From a virus, in IMG/VR virus record IMGVR_UViG_3300037504_000304, positions 1 to 49,821 of that record: a stretch of 49,821 bases of DNA; one strand, 5' to 3'. The notes beneath the pieces were generated by a model. The model saw nothing but the letters and a program-made list of their open reading frames with translations. It was not told the origin of the DNA and made no database searches. Each line of letters opens with the position of its first letter. Position 1 is the first letter of the stretch. Positions 15,849 to 24,758 of this stretch are shown in pieces. The position numbers and the translations under genes were made by a program.

Positions 15849-16821
15849 GTCGTATCCATCGCTCCGGTGGTCCTTGCATCTCTTCGTTAATCAAATCCCG
15901 CTCGATGTCGCGCAGGTAGTCGGCGATAACACGGTCCTCATCCGCGACCCCCTGCGTGTTGCGGTGTGTAACCTCCAGCATGCGCGAGGCAGCGCGAACC
16001 AACACCGCCCCGTCATCGAGTACCGTCCAGAACGACCGGTCGGTATCGTTTTCAAGCTGGCGCTCTTTCCATTGGCACAGTATCTCCAGGGTGTACGTCC
16101 CATCCGCCGGCGGCATGATCTTGATGCCGTGCGTCAAAAGCGCATCCCCGTAATACAAATAGTCCGTGTCCAGCGCATTGGCCGGTTCGCTGACGGCGTA
16201 CCCGCCATCTACGTAGGCGGAGAAATCGTCCCCGTCCGTGCCGTCCAGCGTGAAGTTGTCCGCGTCCGTAACCGTAATGTCGTAGCTGTTGCCGTTCAGT
16301 TCCGTGGACCCGTTCACGCTGTGGATCATCACGCTGTCGCCGGTGGCCCAGCCATGGCTGTCGATGTTGATGGACACCGGGCTGCCGCTAGGCAGCGTCA
16401 CCCCGTCAAGAGGTTTGTTGCGCGGCGGAGCGACCCGTTCCAGCACAGGCGACCACGCAGTCGGCGTGCCTGAAGTCGCATTGGTCACCTGTTCGGGGTA
16501 GTCGTCTTCCCACTCCCACCAAAACTTCTGCTCAAGTTCAACACGGTCTTCGCCGGAAGACGTAATAAGCACGCGCCGCACATAACGGGGCTGCGTAAAC
16601 GTCACAAACGAGTCCCCGCTCGATAGCTGTTTGAACAGCCACGCGGCCCCCTCGTCGTACTGCATCTTACGGGAAAGCCAGTACTGAGCCCGGTTGATGT
16701 ACTTGTTCGCGCCGTTGTCCGAGTAGTCGTCCCCGGCGGCGTCCGTAACCAGGTCATACCGGCCTGTCTCATCGACAAACGCTTCACGTACCGCGCCCAA
16801 TGTGCCCGTCTCGTAAGCCAT
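15841..16821 (-). CDS. Head-tail adaptor-type protein with inserted FCCH-like domain
   Basis: 326 residues. The N- and C-terminal helical parts (YINRAQYWLSRKM; GAVLVRAASRMLEVTHRN) resemble the gatekeeper or adaptor proteins that follow the capsid gene in short-tailed phages. Residues about 150-200 form an inserted beta module, SHGWATGDSVMIHSVNGSTELNGN then ending in NFTLDG. Its HGW-TGD-V and ELNG-Y motifs are widespread in phage structural proteins and are usually reported as an FCCH-like fold. The insertion probably decorates the connector ring. The stop overlaps the next start. Confidence 0.6.
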   Translation of the reverse strand: MAYETGTLGAVREAFVDETGRYDLVTDAAGDDYSDNGANKYINRAQYWLSRKMQYDEGAAWLFKQLSSGDSFVTFTQPRYVRRVLITSSGEDRVELEQKFWWEWEDDYPEQVTNATSGTPTAWSPVLERVAPPRNKPLDGVTLPSGSPVSINIDSHGWATGDSVMIHSVNGSTELNGNSYDITVTDADNFTLDGTDGDDFSAYVDGGYAVSEPANALDTDYLYYGDALLTHGIKIMPPADGTYTLEILCQWKERQLENDTDRSFWTVLDDGAVLVRAASRMLEVTHRNTQGVADEDRVIADYLRDIERDLINEEMQGPPERWIRHG

Positions 16822-16982
16822 CAGTTCACCTGCGCGTTAATGGGCACGGTCTCAAGGTCCACATACAGGACCGCGTCCAACTCATTCACAATCTCCTGGA
16901 TGCTGACTAACTCCTGGAGCATCGTGTGGATGGCTTTGTCAATGCGCGTTACACGTTCTAGAAGTTCGTCATGGTCCTGCAT
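16821..16982 (-). CDS. Small helical protein after the capsid gene (53 aa)
   Basis: ATG 16982 follows a strong AAGGAG 7 bases upstream, so it is preferred over the ATG at 17105, which lies inside the capsid gene. The protein is one continuous Leu/Ile/Glu helix with heptad-like spacing (LLERVTRIDKAIHTMLQELVSIQEI). It could be a small coiled-coil assembly factor. A GC hairpin separates it from the capsid gene. Confidence 0.68.
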   Translation of the reverse strand: MQDHDELLERVTRIDKAIHTMLQELVSIQEIVNELDAVLYVDLETVPINAQVN

Positions 16983-16998
16983 ACGCGCTCCTTGGAAT

Positions 16999-17025
16999 GG
17001 GGGAGGGGCGAGTAGCCCCTCCCCC
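16999..17025 (-). terminator. GC-rich hairpin downstream of the capsid gene
   Basis: A perfect 11-bp stem (16999-17009 with 17015-17025; arm GGGGGAGGGGC) encloses a 5-base loop. It lies 7 bases after the capsid stop. No T-run follows on the minus strand, so it may be an attenuator, an mRNA-stabilising end or an RNA-processing site rather than a classical terminator. Any of these would raise capsid mRNA relative to downstream genes. Confidence 0.65.
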
Positions 17026-17032
17026 GTTAGAG

Positions 17033-18367
17033 TTAATTGGTGTTGTCTGCACCAAGGTTGTGGACAAGCGCCATGCTCTCCACCTGGTCGGCTTCGAGCG
17101 TGCATTGACGCGCCCAGCCCTCCTTGATACCGTCGACCCAGTCCGTGCCGTTTTCAGGTTGCCAGAACCCGCCCGACTTGTTGGTCCGGTTGGCCTTGAT
17201 ATAGGTCAGACCGCGCCCCTTCATGTCGAGCATCCGGCACAGTTCCGGTTTCAGGAACAGGGCCGAACGACGGTAGGGGGTGAACTTGCGGAAGCAGGGG
17301 TGCACGTAGAACTCAACGTCCTGGAACAACCCGTTGACCTTCCGCACGACGATTCCGAACTCGTCTTGAGTCGTCTCGATCTCCTGGTACCCCTGGTCGC
17401 GAGCCAAGTCAATGATCGCTTTCCAGGCCAGGTCGCCGCAGTAGCACTTGTACGTGTTGCCGGGCGTCGCGTACTTGGTGACGGCCAACAGCACATTGTC
17501 AAGCAGGTCTTGCCCCGCCGCCAGCCAGGTCTTACCCGAGTAATCGGAGTCCGTGCTGGTCTTGAAGTTGATGATGTTGTCGGAGACATTATCATTGATC
17601 ATCGTGATAATGCCGTCCGTATAGCGAAGCGGCTTGCCGTTTGCGCCCGTGGTGGTCGCTTTGACGCCCCACAGGAAGGCCTGCTCCATGCTCTCCATGA
17701 GCCGTTGCAGACCGTCGCGGATAGCCCGTTGATACTTGCTAGGCTGTACCCGCTCTTCCTCGGCCAGCTCGGCGCCAGTCAACTCAACCGACGCCATGAA
17801 CGTCTGACAGTAGTTCTCAAACTCCGTCACGTCCTCAAAGATGGCTTGCGGGAGCTGACTGCCGTCCTCACGAGCGTCGCCGCTGATATGGAAGTAGATG
17901 GTGCCGTCGGCCAGGACGCCATTGGAGTCGGCCTCCAAGAGCTTAGCTGCGATATACGAACTAGCCCCGTTAAGGCCAGTATCCAGGACCCGGAGACGAA
18001 CCTCCTGCTGGTCGCTGTTGACAACGTTGATCAGGTTGCCCGCAATGACCTGCTTGGCATCGGCTTCAGCGACCTTCAGGTAGACCGAGTCCCCGGAAGA
18101 CCCCGTGCCGCTATAGGCTGTACTCAGAGAGGTGTTATCGTAGGCGTCCGTGACGTCTCCGAACCCCTTCCAAGCAGCCTGTTGGAACCAATGGTGTTTT
18201 ACGCTCCCAGTCGTGCCCCGCGCGATAGCGTCAAGCGTCGCTGTAAACGGGACATGACCGGCGTATACGTACTTGTGAATCTGGGATCGCCACGATTCAG
18301 GATGGACGTCAGTGGTCCGGTCCGTGGTCGCGACACTACCCCGGATTAGACTTGGGGAAGTAGCCAC
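17033..18367 (-). CDS. Major capsid protein
   Basis: 444 residues. HK97-fold features are seen in order: an N-terminal arm with a VHPESWRSQIHKYV-type helix, a beta-rich middle with many Asp/Gly, the long spine-helix-like region SKYQRAIRDGLQRLMESMEQAFLWGVK (about 213-240), then LDNVLLAVTKYA and a C-terminal beta segment with FLKPELCRMLDMKGR. This pattern fits the DUF5309-type capsid group. It lies after scaffold and portal genes, as expected. Start is GTG 18367 behind GAGGTG; an ATG 4 bases earlier is out of frame. Confidence 0.85.
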   Translation of the reverse strand: MATSPSLIRGSVATTDRTTDVHPESWRSQIHKYVYAGHVPFTATLDAIARGTTGSVKHHWFQQAAWKGFGDVTDAYDNTSLSTAYSGTGSSGDSVYLKVAEADAKQVIAGNLINVVNSDQQEVRLRVLDTGLNGASSYIAAKLLEADSNGVLADGTIYFHISGDAREDGSQLPQAIFEDVTEFENYCQTFMASVELTGAELAEEERVQPSKYQRAIRDGLQRLMESMEQAFLWGVKATTTGANGKPLRYTDGIITMINDNVSDNIINFKTSTDSDYSGKTWLAAGQDLLDNVLLAVTKYATPGNTYKCYCGDLAWKAIIDLARDQGYQEIETTQDEFGIVVRKVNGLFQDVEFYVHPCFRKFTPYRRSALFLKPELCRMLDMKGRGLTYIKANRTNKSGGFWQPENGTDWVDGIKEGWARQCTLEADQVESMALVHNLGADNTN

Positions 18368-18424
18368 TCATGTTCACCTCTTTCGAATGTTCAGTTCGAC
18401 ACTAACCCACGGTGGCAATGAGGA

Positions 18425-19279
18425 TTAGTAGTCAGTAGAAACGTTCAATACGATGGCTCCGTTTGCGTATTCAGTCGTGCCATCTTCGTCGAGCTGTTGC
18501 ACAACAAGCTCGTCGCCGGGATTAACGTACAACGACAATCCCGTCTGGGTAAGGATCGTGTTCCCTTTCGTCCACGTCACTTTCTGAGTAACGCCTCGGG
18601 TCAGGTTCACTAGCAGAAACACAGTGTCTGCGTTCGTTGCGCTGTTGGTATCAGCAAAGAATGTAGCTTTGTTGATTTTACCGCGCACGTTTACAGGCAC
18701 CCCTGTGCCGGTGTCGACTGGGAGCGCCCACACCTGTGTAGCCACAGGCTGAGAGTAGTCCGTAATCGTAGTAGCGTACAGACGGACATAGTAGTAATTC
18801 TTGCCGTTCAACGTCGTCTTCACCCAGTCCGACGGTGGATTGAACGTAATTACGTACGTTGACGTACCGGTTTGTAGCACACTGGAGTCGTCTTCCAATG
18901 TATTACCAGACAGGTCCGACCACCCAGACGACGAGTAGTACTGCCACTTTACATTCCCCGCCGTACCAGTAGCTGCCGTCTTGATGTTGACCTTCATCCC
19001 TGAAAATGGGGTGTCGAGGCCAAACACGCAGTAGTCACCGGTCGCCGGTGAGCTAGGCAGGATCTCTGCATCACCCGTCGCTGCTCCGGCATGCGTGGTA
19101 TCATCCGTCCATGTACCGCCGTCGTTCAACATCACGGCGTCAAACGCCGTATGCGTGATGTTGCCCACGATACAACCGTCCGAATTGGCTCCGCCGCGAT
19201 AGTTCAACGTAAACGGAAGCGGTAGCGTAATCTGCGTGTCGAGCAAACCTCGCTCACGCAAAGTCGCTTTACCAAACAT
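18425..19279 (-). CDS. Capsid decoration or head-fibre-type protein
   Basis: 284 residues, nearly all beta. Residues about 75-165 carry a module common in phage and cell-surface proteins: WQYYSSSGWSDLS, then a Thr/Asp-rich turn, then FNPPSDWVKTTLNGKNYYYVRL. The last 80 residues form a second beta domain rich in Asn and Thr. It lies between scaffold and capsid genes, where decoration proteins are usual. Role inferred from place and fold type. Confidence 0.6.
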   Translation of the reverse strand: MFGKATLRERGLLDTQITLPLPFTLNYRGGANSDGCIVGNITHTAFDAVMLNDGGTWTDDTTHAGAATGDAEILPSSPATGDYCVFGLDTPFSGMKVNIKTAATGTAGNVKWQYYSSSGWSDLSGNTLEDDSSVLQTGTSTYVITFNPPSDWVKTTLNGKNYYYVRLYATTITDYSQPVATQVWALPVDTGTGVPVNVRGKINKATFFADTNSATNADTVFLLVNLTRGVTQKVTWTKGNTILTQTGLSLYVNPGDELVVQQLDEDGTTEYANGAIVLNVSTDY

Positions 19280-19319
19280 GTATTCACCCCCTTAGTGAAG
19301 ATATAGGCGAGTTCACCGC

Positions 19320-19670
19320 CTAGTCAGTCTGGGAAGAAAGTTCCACCCAGCAGTTCGGCGTCGCCTGCACCAAAACGTAGTCATCTACGTCCCCCATGTT
19401 CGAGGACTGGTACGCGGGATCGCCTTCATCGTCGTCCTGGACAACCAGGCCCGTGCCGCCTCCGTCGCTGTCTACGCGGATCAGGTACGGCCCTTTGCCA
19501 ATACATTCCGCCAGCGGCGGAAGTGTAATCGTCAACGTCCCCGAACCGGGAATGGTGGCGTACACATAATGCTGGTACGCGCTAAGCGTGGTATTTGACG
19601 TGATCGATTCAATCTCGTTGTCAACGCCCGCATTGCGCGCATGGACATCGTTCAAGGCAAACTCACCCAT
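19320..19670 (-). CDS. Small beta-rich decoration-type protein (116 aa)
   Basis: Residues 25-115 look like one small beta barrel (HYVYATIPGSGTLTITLPP, GPYLIRVDSDGG, DYVLVQATPNCWVELSS). The SG-TLTITLPP...V-S-GG plan resembles small head-decoration or fibre-head domains in other tailed phages. It is flanked by 40- and 6-base gaps and sits directly after the scaffold gene. Confidence 0.55.
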   Translation of the reverse strand: MGEFALNDVHARNAGVDNEIESITSNTTLSAYQHYVYATIPGSGTLTITLPPLAECIGKGPYLIRVDSDGGGTGLVVQDDDEGDPAYQSSNMGDVDDYVLVQATPNCWVELSSQTD

Positions 19671-19676
19671 CTATCT

Positions 19677-20561
19677 TCACCCCCTCTGCTGAAATGTTGC
19701 TGCGATATTCCTGAAAGCCTCAGTGGTCGGATCCAGTTCCTGGGGCTCTTCAGGTTTAGGACTTGATGTGCGCGGGTTGCTTCGCGCGGCTCCTCGGCCT
19801 CGTTTCTCCCGCCCGTCAACACGTTTGCCTGTTTTCTGGGCGATCTTAATAGCCGCGTTCAGCTCCTGTTCGAGCTTCTCCGTAGCAGCCCGCCGAGACA
19901 TGCCCGGGTTCTCGTTCATGATGCGGCCAACCGCGTTGTACACTTGGCTCTGCATCCCTTCCAGTGTCGGGTACTTCTCCAAGAACCCGTCCACCACATT
20001 CTTACTGTCCATGACCAGAGATGAGATGTTGGCTACCATGTGAGGCATGGTGTTCATCAGCTGGTTCATTACGCCCGCCGCAACCGCTTTGTCACGTTCC
20101 TCAAGGAACTTGTTGAACTCTTCCGGGTCCGCCATCACTTCATCGAAGCGGTCGCCATCCAAACGAGGACCAGTGACCTCAGGAACCCACCCGGGCTGCT
20201 GCTGGGGCTGCGCTTGGGCTTGCGGCTGCTCTTGCGTCTGCTCAGTTTTCGGTTCCTCCGTCGGCTGGTCAGCGTACTGGTCACCTTCCGAGAACTTCTT
20301 AAACAGCGCCGCCAAGTCGTCAATCGTTACTTCTTCGTCTTCTTGCTCTTCTTGGTTCCCGTCATCGGGTACCGCTTCTTGCCTTTCTTCTTGCTGTTGC
20401 AGGGCATCCTCGGTCACCTCCTCTCCGCTAGCGTCTTCAGGTTCTTCCTGCTCGCTGGTTTCGACCTCCTCAGGTTCCGTCCCTTGGTCGCGGGGGTCTA
20501 CGCCAAACCCGCCCAAGAACGCTTCAAACTCTTCGTTTGTGGCTACTGGAGCCTCACTCAT
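19677..20561 (-). CDS. Scaffolding protein
   Basis: 294 residues, extremely acidic and low in complexity: Glu/Asp/Gln-rich from about 25 to 85 and Gln/Pro-rich from 100 to 125. A helical segment follows (ADPEEFNKFLEERDKAVAAGVMNQL) and then a basic C-terminus with KRVDGREKRGRGAARSNPR. An acidic helical body with a basic C-terminal capsid-binding end, placed between portal and capsid genes, is the standard scaffold layout. No protease motif was seen. Confidence 0.78.
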   Translation of the reverse strand: MSEAPVATNEEFEAFLGGFGVDPRDQGTEPEEVETSEQEEPEDASGEEVTEDALQQQEERQEAVPDDGNQEEQEDEEVTIDDLAALFKKFSEGDQYADQPTEEPKTEQTQEQPQAQAQPQQQPGWVPEVTGPRLDGDRFDEVMADPEEFNKFLEERDKAVAAGVMNQLMNTMPHMVANISSLVMDSKNVVDGFLEKYPTLEGMQSQVYNAVGRIMNENPGMSRRAATEKLEQELNAAIKIAQKTGKRVDGREKRGRGAARSNPRTSSPKPEEPQELDPTTEAFRNIAATFQQRG

Positions 20562-20889
20562 TGCTCAAGTCCTCCATTGCTCTCCATGTCTTTGTCTGCA
20601 CGTCCTCGTCATCCTGTAACGAAGATTCGTCCTCAAAACTCCACTGCGCAATACCATTCAACACGTCTTCGTACGTCTTCAGCCGAGCCCGCCAATACTC
20701 CAGGTTCGCCGTCGTCGTCTCCGACTGCATAATAACCTGCATACACCGGTCCGCGTTCTGAAACAGCTTGTACAACAAGACCCGCGTACACGGGTTATCG
20801 AAGAACTCCACAATCACGCCCGGTTTAGCTTCGTCCGGAATCTCCGGCTCCTGCCGAGATAGTAGGTCTTTCAGTAACTCGTATCTCAA
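20554..20889 (-). CDS. Hypothetical portal-linked protein (111 aa), TTG start
   Basis: The TTG at 20889 overlaps the portal stop (TGA 20886-20888 on the minus strand). The protein is helical, with a Leu-rich middle (TRVLLYKLFQNADRCMQVIM) and an acidic tail. Small helical genes between portal and scaffold occur in several short-tailed phages without known function. The last 8 bases overlap the scaffold gene. Confidence 0.6.
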   Translation of the reverse strand: MRYELLKDLLSRQEPEIPDEAKPGVIVEFFDNPCTRVLLYKLFQNADRCMQVIMQSETTTANLEYWRARLKTYEDVLNGIAQWSFEDESSLQDDEDVQTKTWRAMEDLSNE

Positions 20890-22910
20890 ACCGCCATTTC
20901 CCCCATGGGTTGCAGTTGGCCGCTGTCAACGCCGGCGGCTACTTGTTCATCCGGAACCACTTGCGTGTTCATCTGGGGCATCTGGCCGCCTTCCCGCACG
21001 AACTCGCGCAGGTCTTCCGCGCCATTGATACGCGCCCAATGCATGAATATCGGCATGATTCCGCCAACGCTCTGCGTCAACTCGGGGACCGCTCCCTCCT
21101 GTTGGAGTATGGTCATCAGCACGTCCGTCCACGCCTGGCCGTTCTCCCGGTGCGGCAACACCCCGTTCCGCGGTTCCAACGTGAACCCGGGCCGAAGCAT
21201 CTGGTAGCTAACCGAAAGACTGTCCTCATTGGTCGGCAAGCCATACTCACGCCGAAGCAACTCCTCGTGTCGCCCCGCGATCTCAACAGCCGTCTCCATC
21301 TCCATAAACTGCATGGTGTTGTAGGCGAGTTGGTAGCCCAACGGACGCATAGCCTGCGTCTCAATCACCTGAGCCATCCATTGCAACCGGGATAGCGCGC
21401 CCGTCTGGGCCGCCTGAATGCCCTGCGCGGTAGGCCGCTCGGGCATCTTGCTCAGGTCACCTTGCACAATGTCCAACATGCCGCTGGCCTGTTTGTGCAT
21501 GTCCATCAGGAGCATCATGGACGGGATGTTCTGCTGCGTTACAGCGTTGTCCGTCAAACTTACGATATGCTTCCGGATGTCAAACTCACCAAACCCGGGG
21601 TTCTTGCTCCGAATCACTTTCCCCGGCCCGGGGTTCATCACGTCGTCCGTGCGGATAGCGCCAGAATCGTAGGCGACCGTCCCGTTGATGCTTTTGCGCA
21701 TATCGTCGATATACGTCTTCATCATCCAGTCAACGGCCTTCTGCATGGGGTACGTCTGCATAGCCTTACTGACCGGCAACACGCTATGTCCGTCGCTCGT
21801 TGGCGCGCACATGGCAATCGGGAACATGCCGTGGTACAGGTCCAACGGCTGCGCGCGTATCAGAATCTCGTCACCCGCAACGGCAAAGAGCCACTTTTCG
21901 GGCACCTTGGTGTCGCTCAACCCCCATTCGTAGGGGACCAAGTCTACGTAGAAATGAAGCACGTCAACCGCACTACTCAGGTCCGATTCGCCCAAGACGT
22001 TCGTCTCGCCGCGCGCGTCGCGACCGTGCTCCGCGCACTCATACAAGGTGCTCGTGGCAACCTTCTGCTCCGCGAACATCCGCACATACTTTGCGTTGAA
22101 CATCCGCTCTTCAGGGTCGTCCTCGCGCCGAAGCAAGTCCATACTGTTCGTGCGCTGTACCCACCCAAAGTATTCGGAGTCGTAGATCTCGTTAGGCGTT
22201 GCTTTGGGATCCAGGAACACCTGATACGGGTCTAAAGGCCGAAGCCGGTTGCCTTCGGCCTCGACGGTTTCCTCGGCAATCGACACCAGGTCCCCTTCAT
22301 CGATGTCGAGACCTACCTGGCGCGTTATCGTCGCCATCAGTTCCGTGACTTGTTCGTCCACGATATGACGTACCCGGTGCTTGCTCCATTCGGGAGCAAC
22401 CATGCCTATCCCGTAGGTGAACGCATCAGACCACATGGTTTGAAGGGCTAACGCGTGCCGCCAGAACATGGACTGCGCCGCGATCAGCTTCTCCATGACC
22501 GCCGCGCTAACCTTGTTCTGAGGTCCACCGATGCCTTTGTATCGGAACACAGGGTCAACCAGAAACGCGCTCGACATGTACGTCAGGAACGTTTCTTTCG
22601 ACGCCATAGTGATCGGCAGAACAATCGTGACCGGTTTGCGGCTGTCCTTCTGAAGCGTCGCATAGTCCGCCTCTTTCGTGGGCATATACGCCTGCATCTG
22701 CCAGTCCATATGCCGCCATTCTTCCTTGACGGGCGACCCCACGCTAGCAGATTGCCGGGCGAAATCTAGAAGGTTCTCTACGATATACTTGTGCATATCG
22801 CTCTTAGGATGCAGATTGTTGTCGAGCGGATACTCGTAATCGTACTCAACATCCTGAATCTGCTTGCGCAGGTCCGCTTTGCGGTTGGCTATGTCTTCTT
22901 GAAAGCTCAA
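20886..22910 (-). CDS. Portal protein
   Basis: 674 residues. Features fit the dodecameric portal of tailed phages: an N-terminal helical clip and wing with VLPITMASKETFLTYMSSAF (about 94-113), a strand-loop WSDAFTYGIGMVAPEW (about 158-173), RPLDPYQVFLDPKATPNEI near 225, and a long C-terminal crown helix region with MQKAVDWMMKTYIDDMRKS and GMLDIVQGDLSKMPERPTAQGIQAAQTGA. The P-x-R-x-T-A-x-x-I motif near the C-terminus is typical of portals. Start is TTG 22910, overlapping the upstream stop. Confidence 0.85.
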   Translation of the reverse strand: MSFQEDIANRKADLRKQIQDVEYDYEYPLDNNLHPKSDMHKYIVENLLDFARQSASVGSPVKEEWRHMDWQMQAYMPTKEADYATLQKDSRKPVTIVLPITMASKETFLTYMSSAFLVDPVFRYKGIGGPQNKVSAAVMEKLIAAQSMFWRHALALQTMWSDAFTYGIGMVAPEWSKHRVRHIVDEQVTELMATITRQVGLDIDEGDLVSIAEETVEAEGNRLRPLDPYQVFLDPKATPNEIYDSEYFGWVQRTNSMDLLRREDDPEERMFNAKYVRMFAEQKVATSTLYECAEHGRDARGETNVLGESDLSSAVDVLHFYVDLVPYEWGLSDTKVPEKWLFAVAGDEILIRAQPLDLYHGMFPIAMCAPTSDGHSVLPVSKAMQTYPMQKAVDWMMKTYIDDMRKSINGTVAYDSGAIRTDDVMNPGPGKVIRSKNPGFGEFDIRKHIVSLTDNAVTQQNIPSMMLLMDMHKQASGMLDIVQGDLSKMPERPTAQGIQAAQTGALSRLQWMAQVIETQAMRPLGYQLAYNTMQFMEMETAVEIAGRHEELLRREYGLPTNEDSLSVSYQMLRPGFTLEPRNGVLPHRENGQAWTDVLMTILQQEGAVPELTQSVGGIMPIFMHWARINGAEDLREFVREGGQMPQMNTQVVPDEQVAAGVDSGQLQPMGEMAV

Positions 22911-24274
22911 TGTAAGGCCACCCTACTTAAGAACCGGCTTCGGTTAGAGGAGCTGACGGGACTAGCCGCTGTCACGGTAATATAGTCTGTCTTGGTCTCA
23001 TCATCACTGCCGCCCGCGTTTGTGGCCGTCAATGTGACCGTGTACGTTCCGGCAGCGTTGTACGTATGGCTTGGGTTCTGGGATGTGTAGTCTTCACTGG
23101 CGTCACCATCCACATCCCAACTCCACGATGTCGGAGTATTCGTGGACGCGTCGGTAAACGTGACCGACAACGGCGCTTCGCCTGACGTAGGGGATGCGCT
23201 AAAGTCCGCTACCGGCGCAGACACCCCCGAGTTCCACGTCCACGTGCCCCAGAACGTTGCGTTGTCGTTCGTCTGGTCGTATTCGAGCGCTATCCAGTCG
23301 GCGGAGCGGGCGGTGCTGTGGGTTTGGAAGTGTTGCTGGCGCCCATCAAACCAATCGGCGGTCGCGTCGTCCGACCCAAGTATGATGTCAGAAGCACTGC
23401 TTGTGTCAGAATACGACGTGTTATTATATATGGACGCCCCGTCGTTGTACCACTGTAAGTGTGTATTCGGCTGGTCCCATACAACAGCGCTTTGATACCA
23501 CGTGCCGGTGCTCCATGATACGCCATGTGTGTCCGCACTGGTAGTACCGGTATTGCCGCCATCAGTTGACACGGTTACAATATTTACAAAATCAACCTTG
23601 CCACACGTCAGTCTAAAGCTGTCGGTGGTGTTTGTGTAGTCATCCGACAGTTCCCATATAAAATGCTTAAATGAACTATTTTTATCAAACGCATCCGTAT
23701 ACCAAGACGAGATCACTGTGTACTCTGTGCTCGATGACATTGATACGACGTTTTGAGCGTACGTCCTATCATCTACCCCATCAAAATCAGTCGCATCACC
23801 GAGCAGTCCTGTAACGCCACCGGCAGAGATACTACCTTCGGTAGTTAAATTGTTCCCGTTACTGGTCCGGTCGTTGAAATCGCTAGTGAGCGGCCAATAC
23901 CCCTCCCAGTTGCTGTCGTAGGCGTTGTCGCTGCCGTAGGTGTCGCTGGCGGAATAACTCGTGTTGCCGCTGTCGCTCGGGTATACTTTTACGGTCCTTG
24001 CGGAGTCGGCGGAAGCAGCCAACACACCGCCCGTCCACCCAATACGAATAATCCCCGTCTCAGCCGAGTTGTCAAACTCAATTGGGTCAAACGCTTTTTC
24101 GGTGTCACTAGAGTCATAAAACCTAAGTTTTGTTCCATCCGAAGAGTCGCACGCCGTCCAGAAGTCATTGCTAGAGATCTGGCTCATATCAAGCACTAGC
24201 GCTACGTCGTCAGAGACATCTCCCGTAGGCGCAGAGAAAACACTTTCAACATACCCCGTTGACGGCGTTGCCAA
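22907..24274 (-). CDS. DUF2341-LamG-PKD surface or fibre protein
   Basis: 455 residues with three modules: residues about 10-100 match DUF2341 (DVSDDVALVLDMS, DGTKLRFYDSSDTEKAFDPIEFDN, GIIRIGW); about 125-345 match a LamG/concanavalin-like jelly roll (GYWPLTSDFNDRTSNGNNLT at its start); about 353-433 form a PKD domain (ADFSASPTSGEAPLSVTFTDAS, WSWDVDGD, HTYNAAGTYTVTLTATN). Such modules bind carbohydrate or act as spacers on cell or virion surfaces. It may be a head fibre or adsorption protein. Start is TTG. It lies directly upstream of the portal gene. Confidence 0.7.
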   Translation of the reverse strand: MATPSTGYVESVFSAPTGDVSDDVALVLDMSQISSNDFWTACDSSDGTKLRFYDSSDTEKAFDPIEFDNSAETGIIRIGWTGGVLAASADSARTVKVYPSDSGNTSYSASDTYGSDNAYDSNWEGYWPLTSDFNDRTSNGNNLTTEGSISAGGVTGLLGDATDFDGVDDRTYAQNVVSMSSSTEYTVISSWYTDAFDKNSSFKHFIWELSDDYTNTTDSFRLTCGKVDFVNIVTVSTDGGNTGTTSADTHGVSWSTGTWYQSAVVWDQPNTHLQWYNDGASIYNNTSYSDTSSASDIILGSDDATADWFDGRQQHFQTHSTARSADWIALEYDQTNDNATFWGTWTWNSGVSAPVADFSASPTSGEAPLSVTFTDASTNTPTSWSWDVDGDASEDYTSQNPSHTYNAAGTYTVTLTATNAGGSDDETKTDYITVTAASPVSSSNRSRFLSRVALH

Positions 24275-24275
24275 C

Positions 24276-24746
24276 CTAGCTCACGTACTCCTTTCGGAAC
24301 GGGTTGCCTTGGTCGTCTTTTGTGAGAAAAAACTTCTTGCTAGACACCGTATCGGCTTGCGTATCTAAAATGTACGCTGTAGCAATTGCGAATTGATGCT
24401 CTTCGTTCACCGTGTCCAACGTAATCTTCATTACAGTGTCGCTTAGCTGACCGGAAATGTAGGCGTCAAGCTGTTGCTTGAACGCTGACGGCGGGTGGTT
24501 CTTGCGCTCCTCGTTGATTACAAAAGCTGTCTCATCCGCTTCACCTTCGTTCAGAACGTAGAACTGTTGGTTTTGACCTTGGTACGCGCCGTTAGGGCGC
24601 TTGGCAATAACGTGCGCGTTGTACGCTTTTAACGTGCTACCATCCTGTCCCGTGGCTAGGGTAGGCTTAAGTTCTATCTCCTCGACAGTGCTCAAAAACT
24701 CGACCTGAGCGGATAAGTTAGCTAGAAACTCTGCTTTAGTGGCCAT
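24276..24746 (-). CDS. Hypothetical virion-region protein (156 aa)
   Basis: The first 25 residues are helical. The rest is beta-rich with charged loops (NAHVIAKRPNGAYQGQNQQFYVLN, MKITLDTVNEEHQFAIATAYILD). It has its own AGGAGG before ATG 24746. One base separates it from the fibre gene, suggesting a linked role such as attachment or assembly. Not recognised. Confidence 0.58.
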   Translation of the reverse strand: MATKAEFLANLSAQVEFLSTVEEIELKPTLATGQDGSTLKAYNAHVIAKRPNGAYQGQNQQFYVLNEGEADETAFVINEERKNHPPSAFKQQLDAYISGQLSDTVMKITLDTVNEEHQFAIATAYILDTQADTVSSKKFFLTKDDQGNPFRKEYVS

Positions 24747-24758
24747 AAGTCCTCCTGT

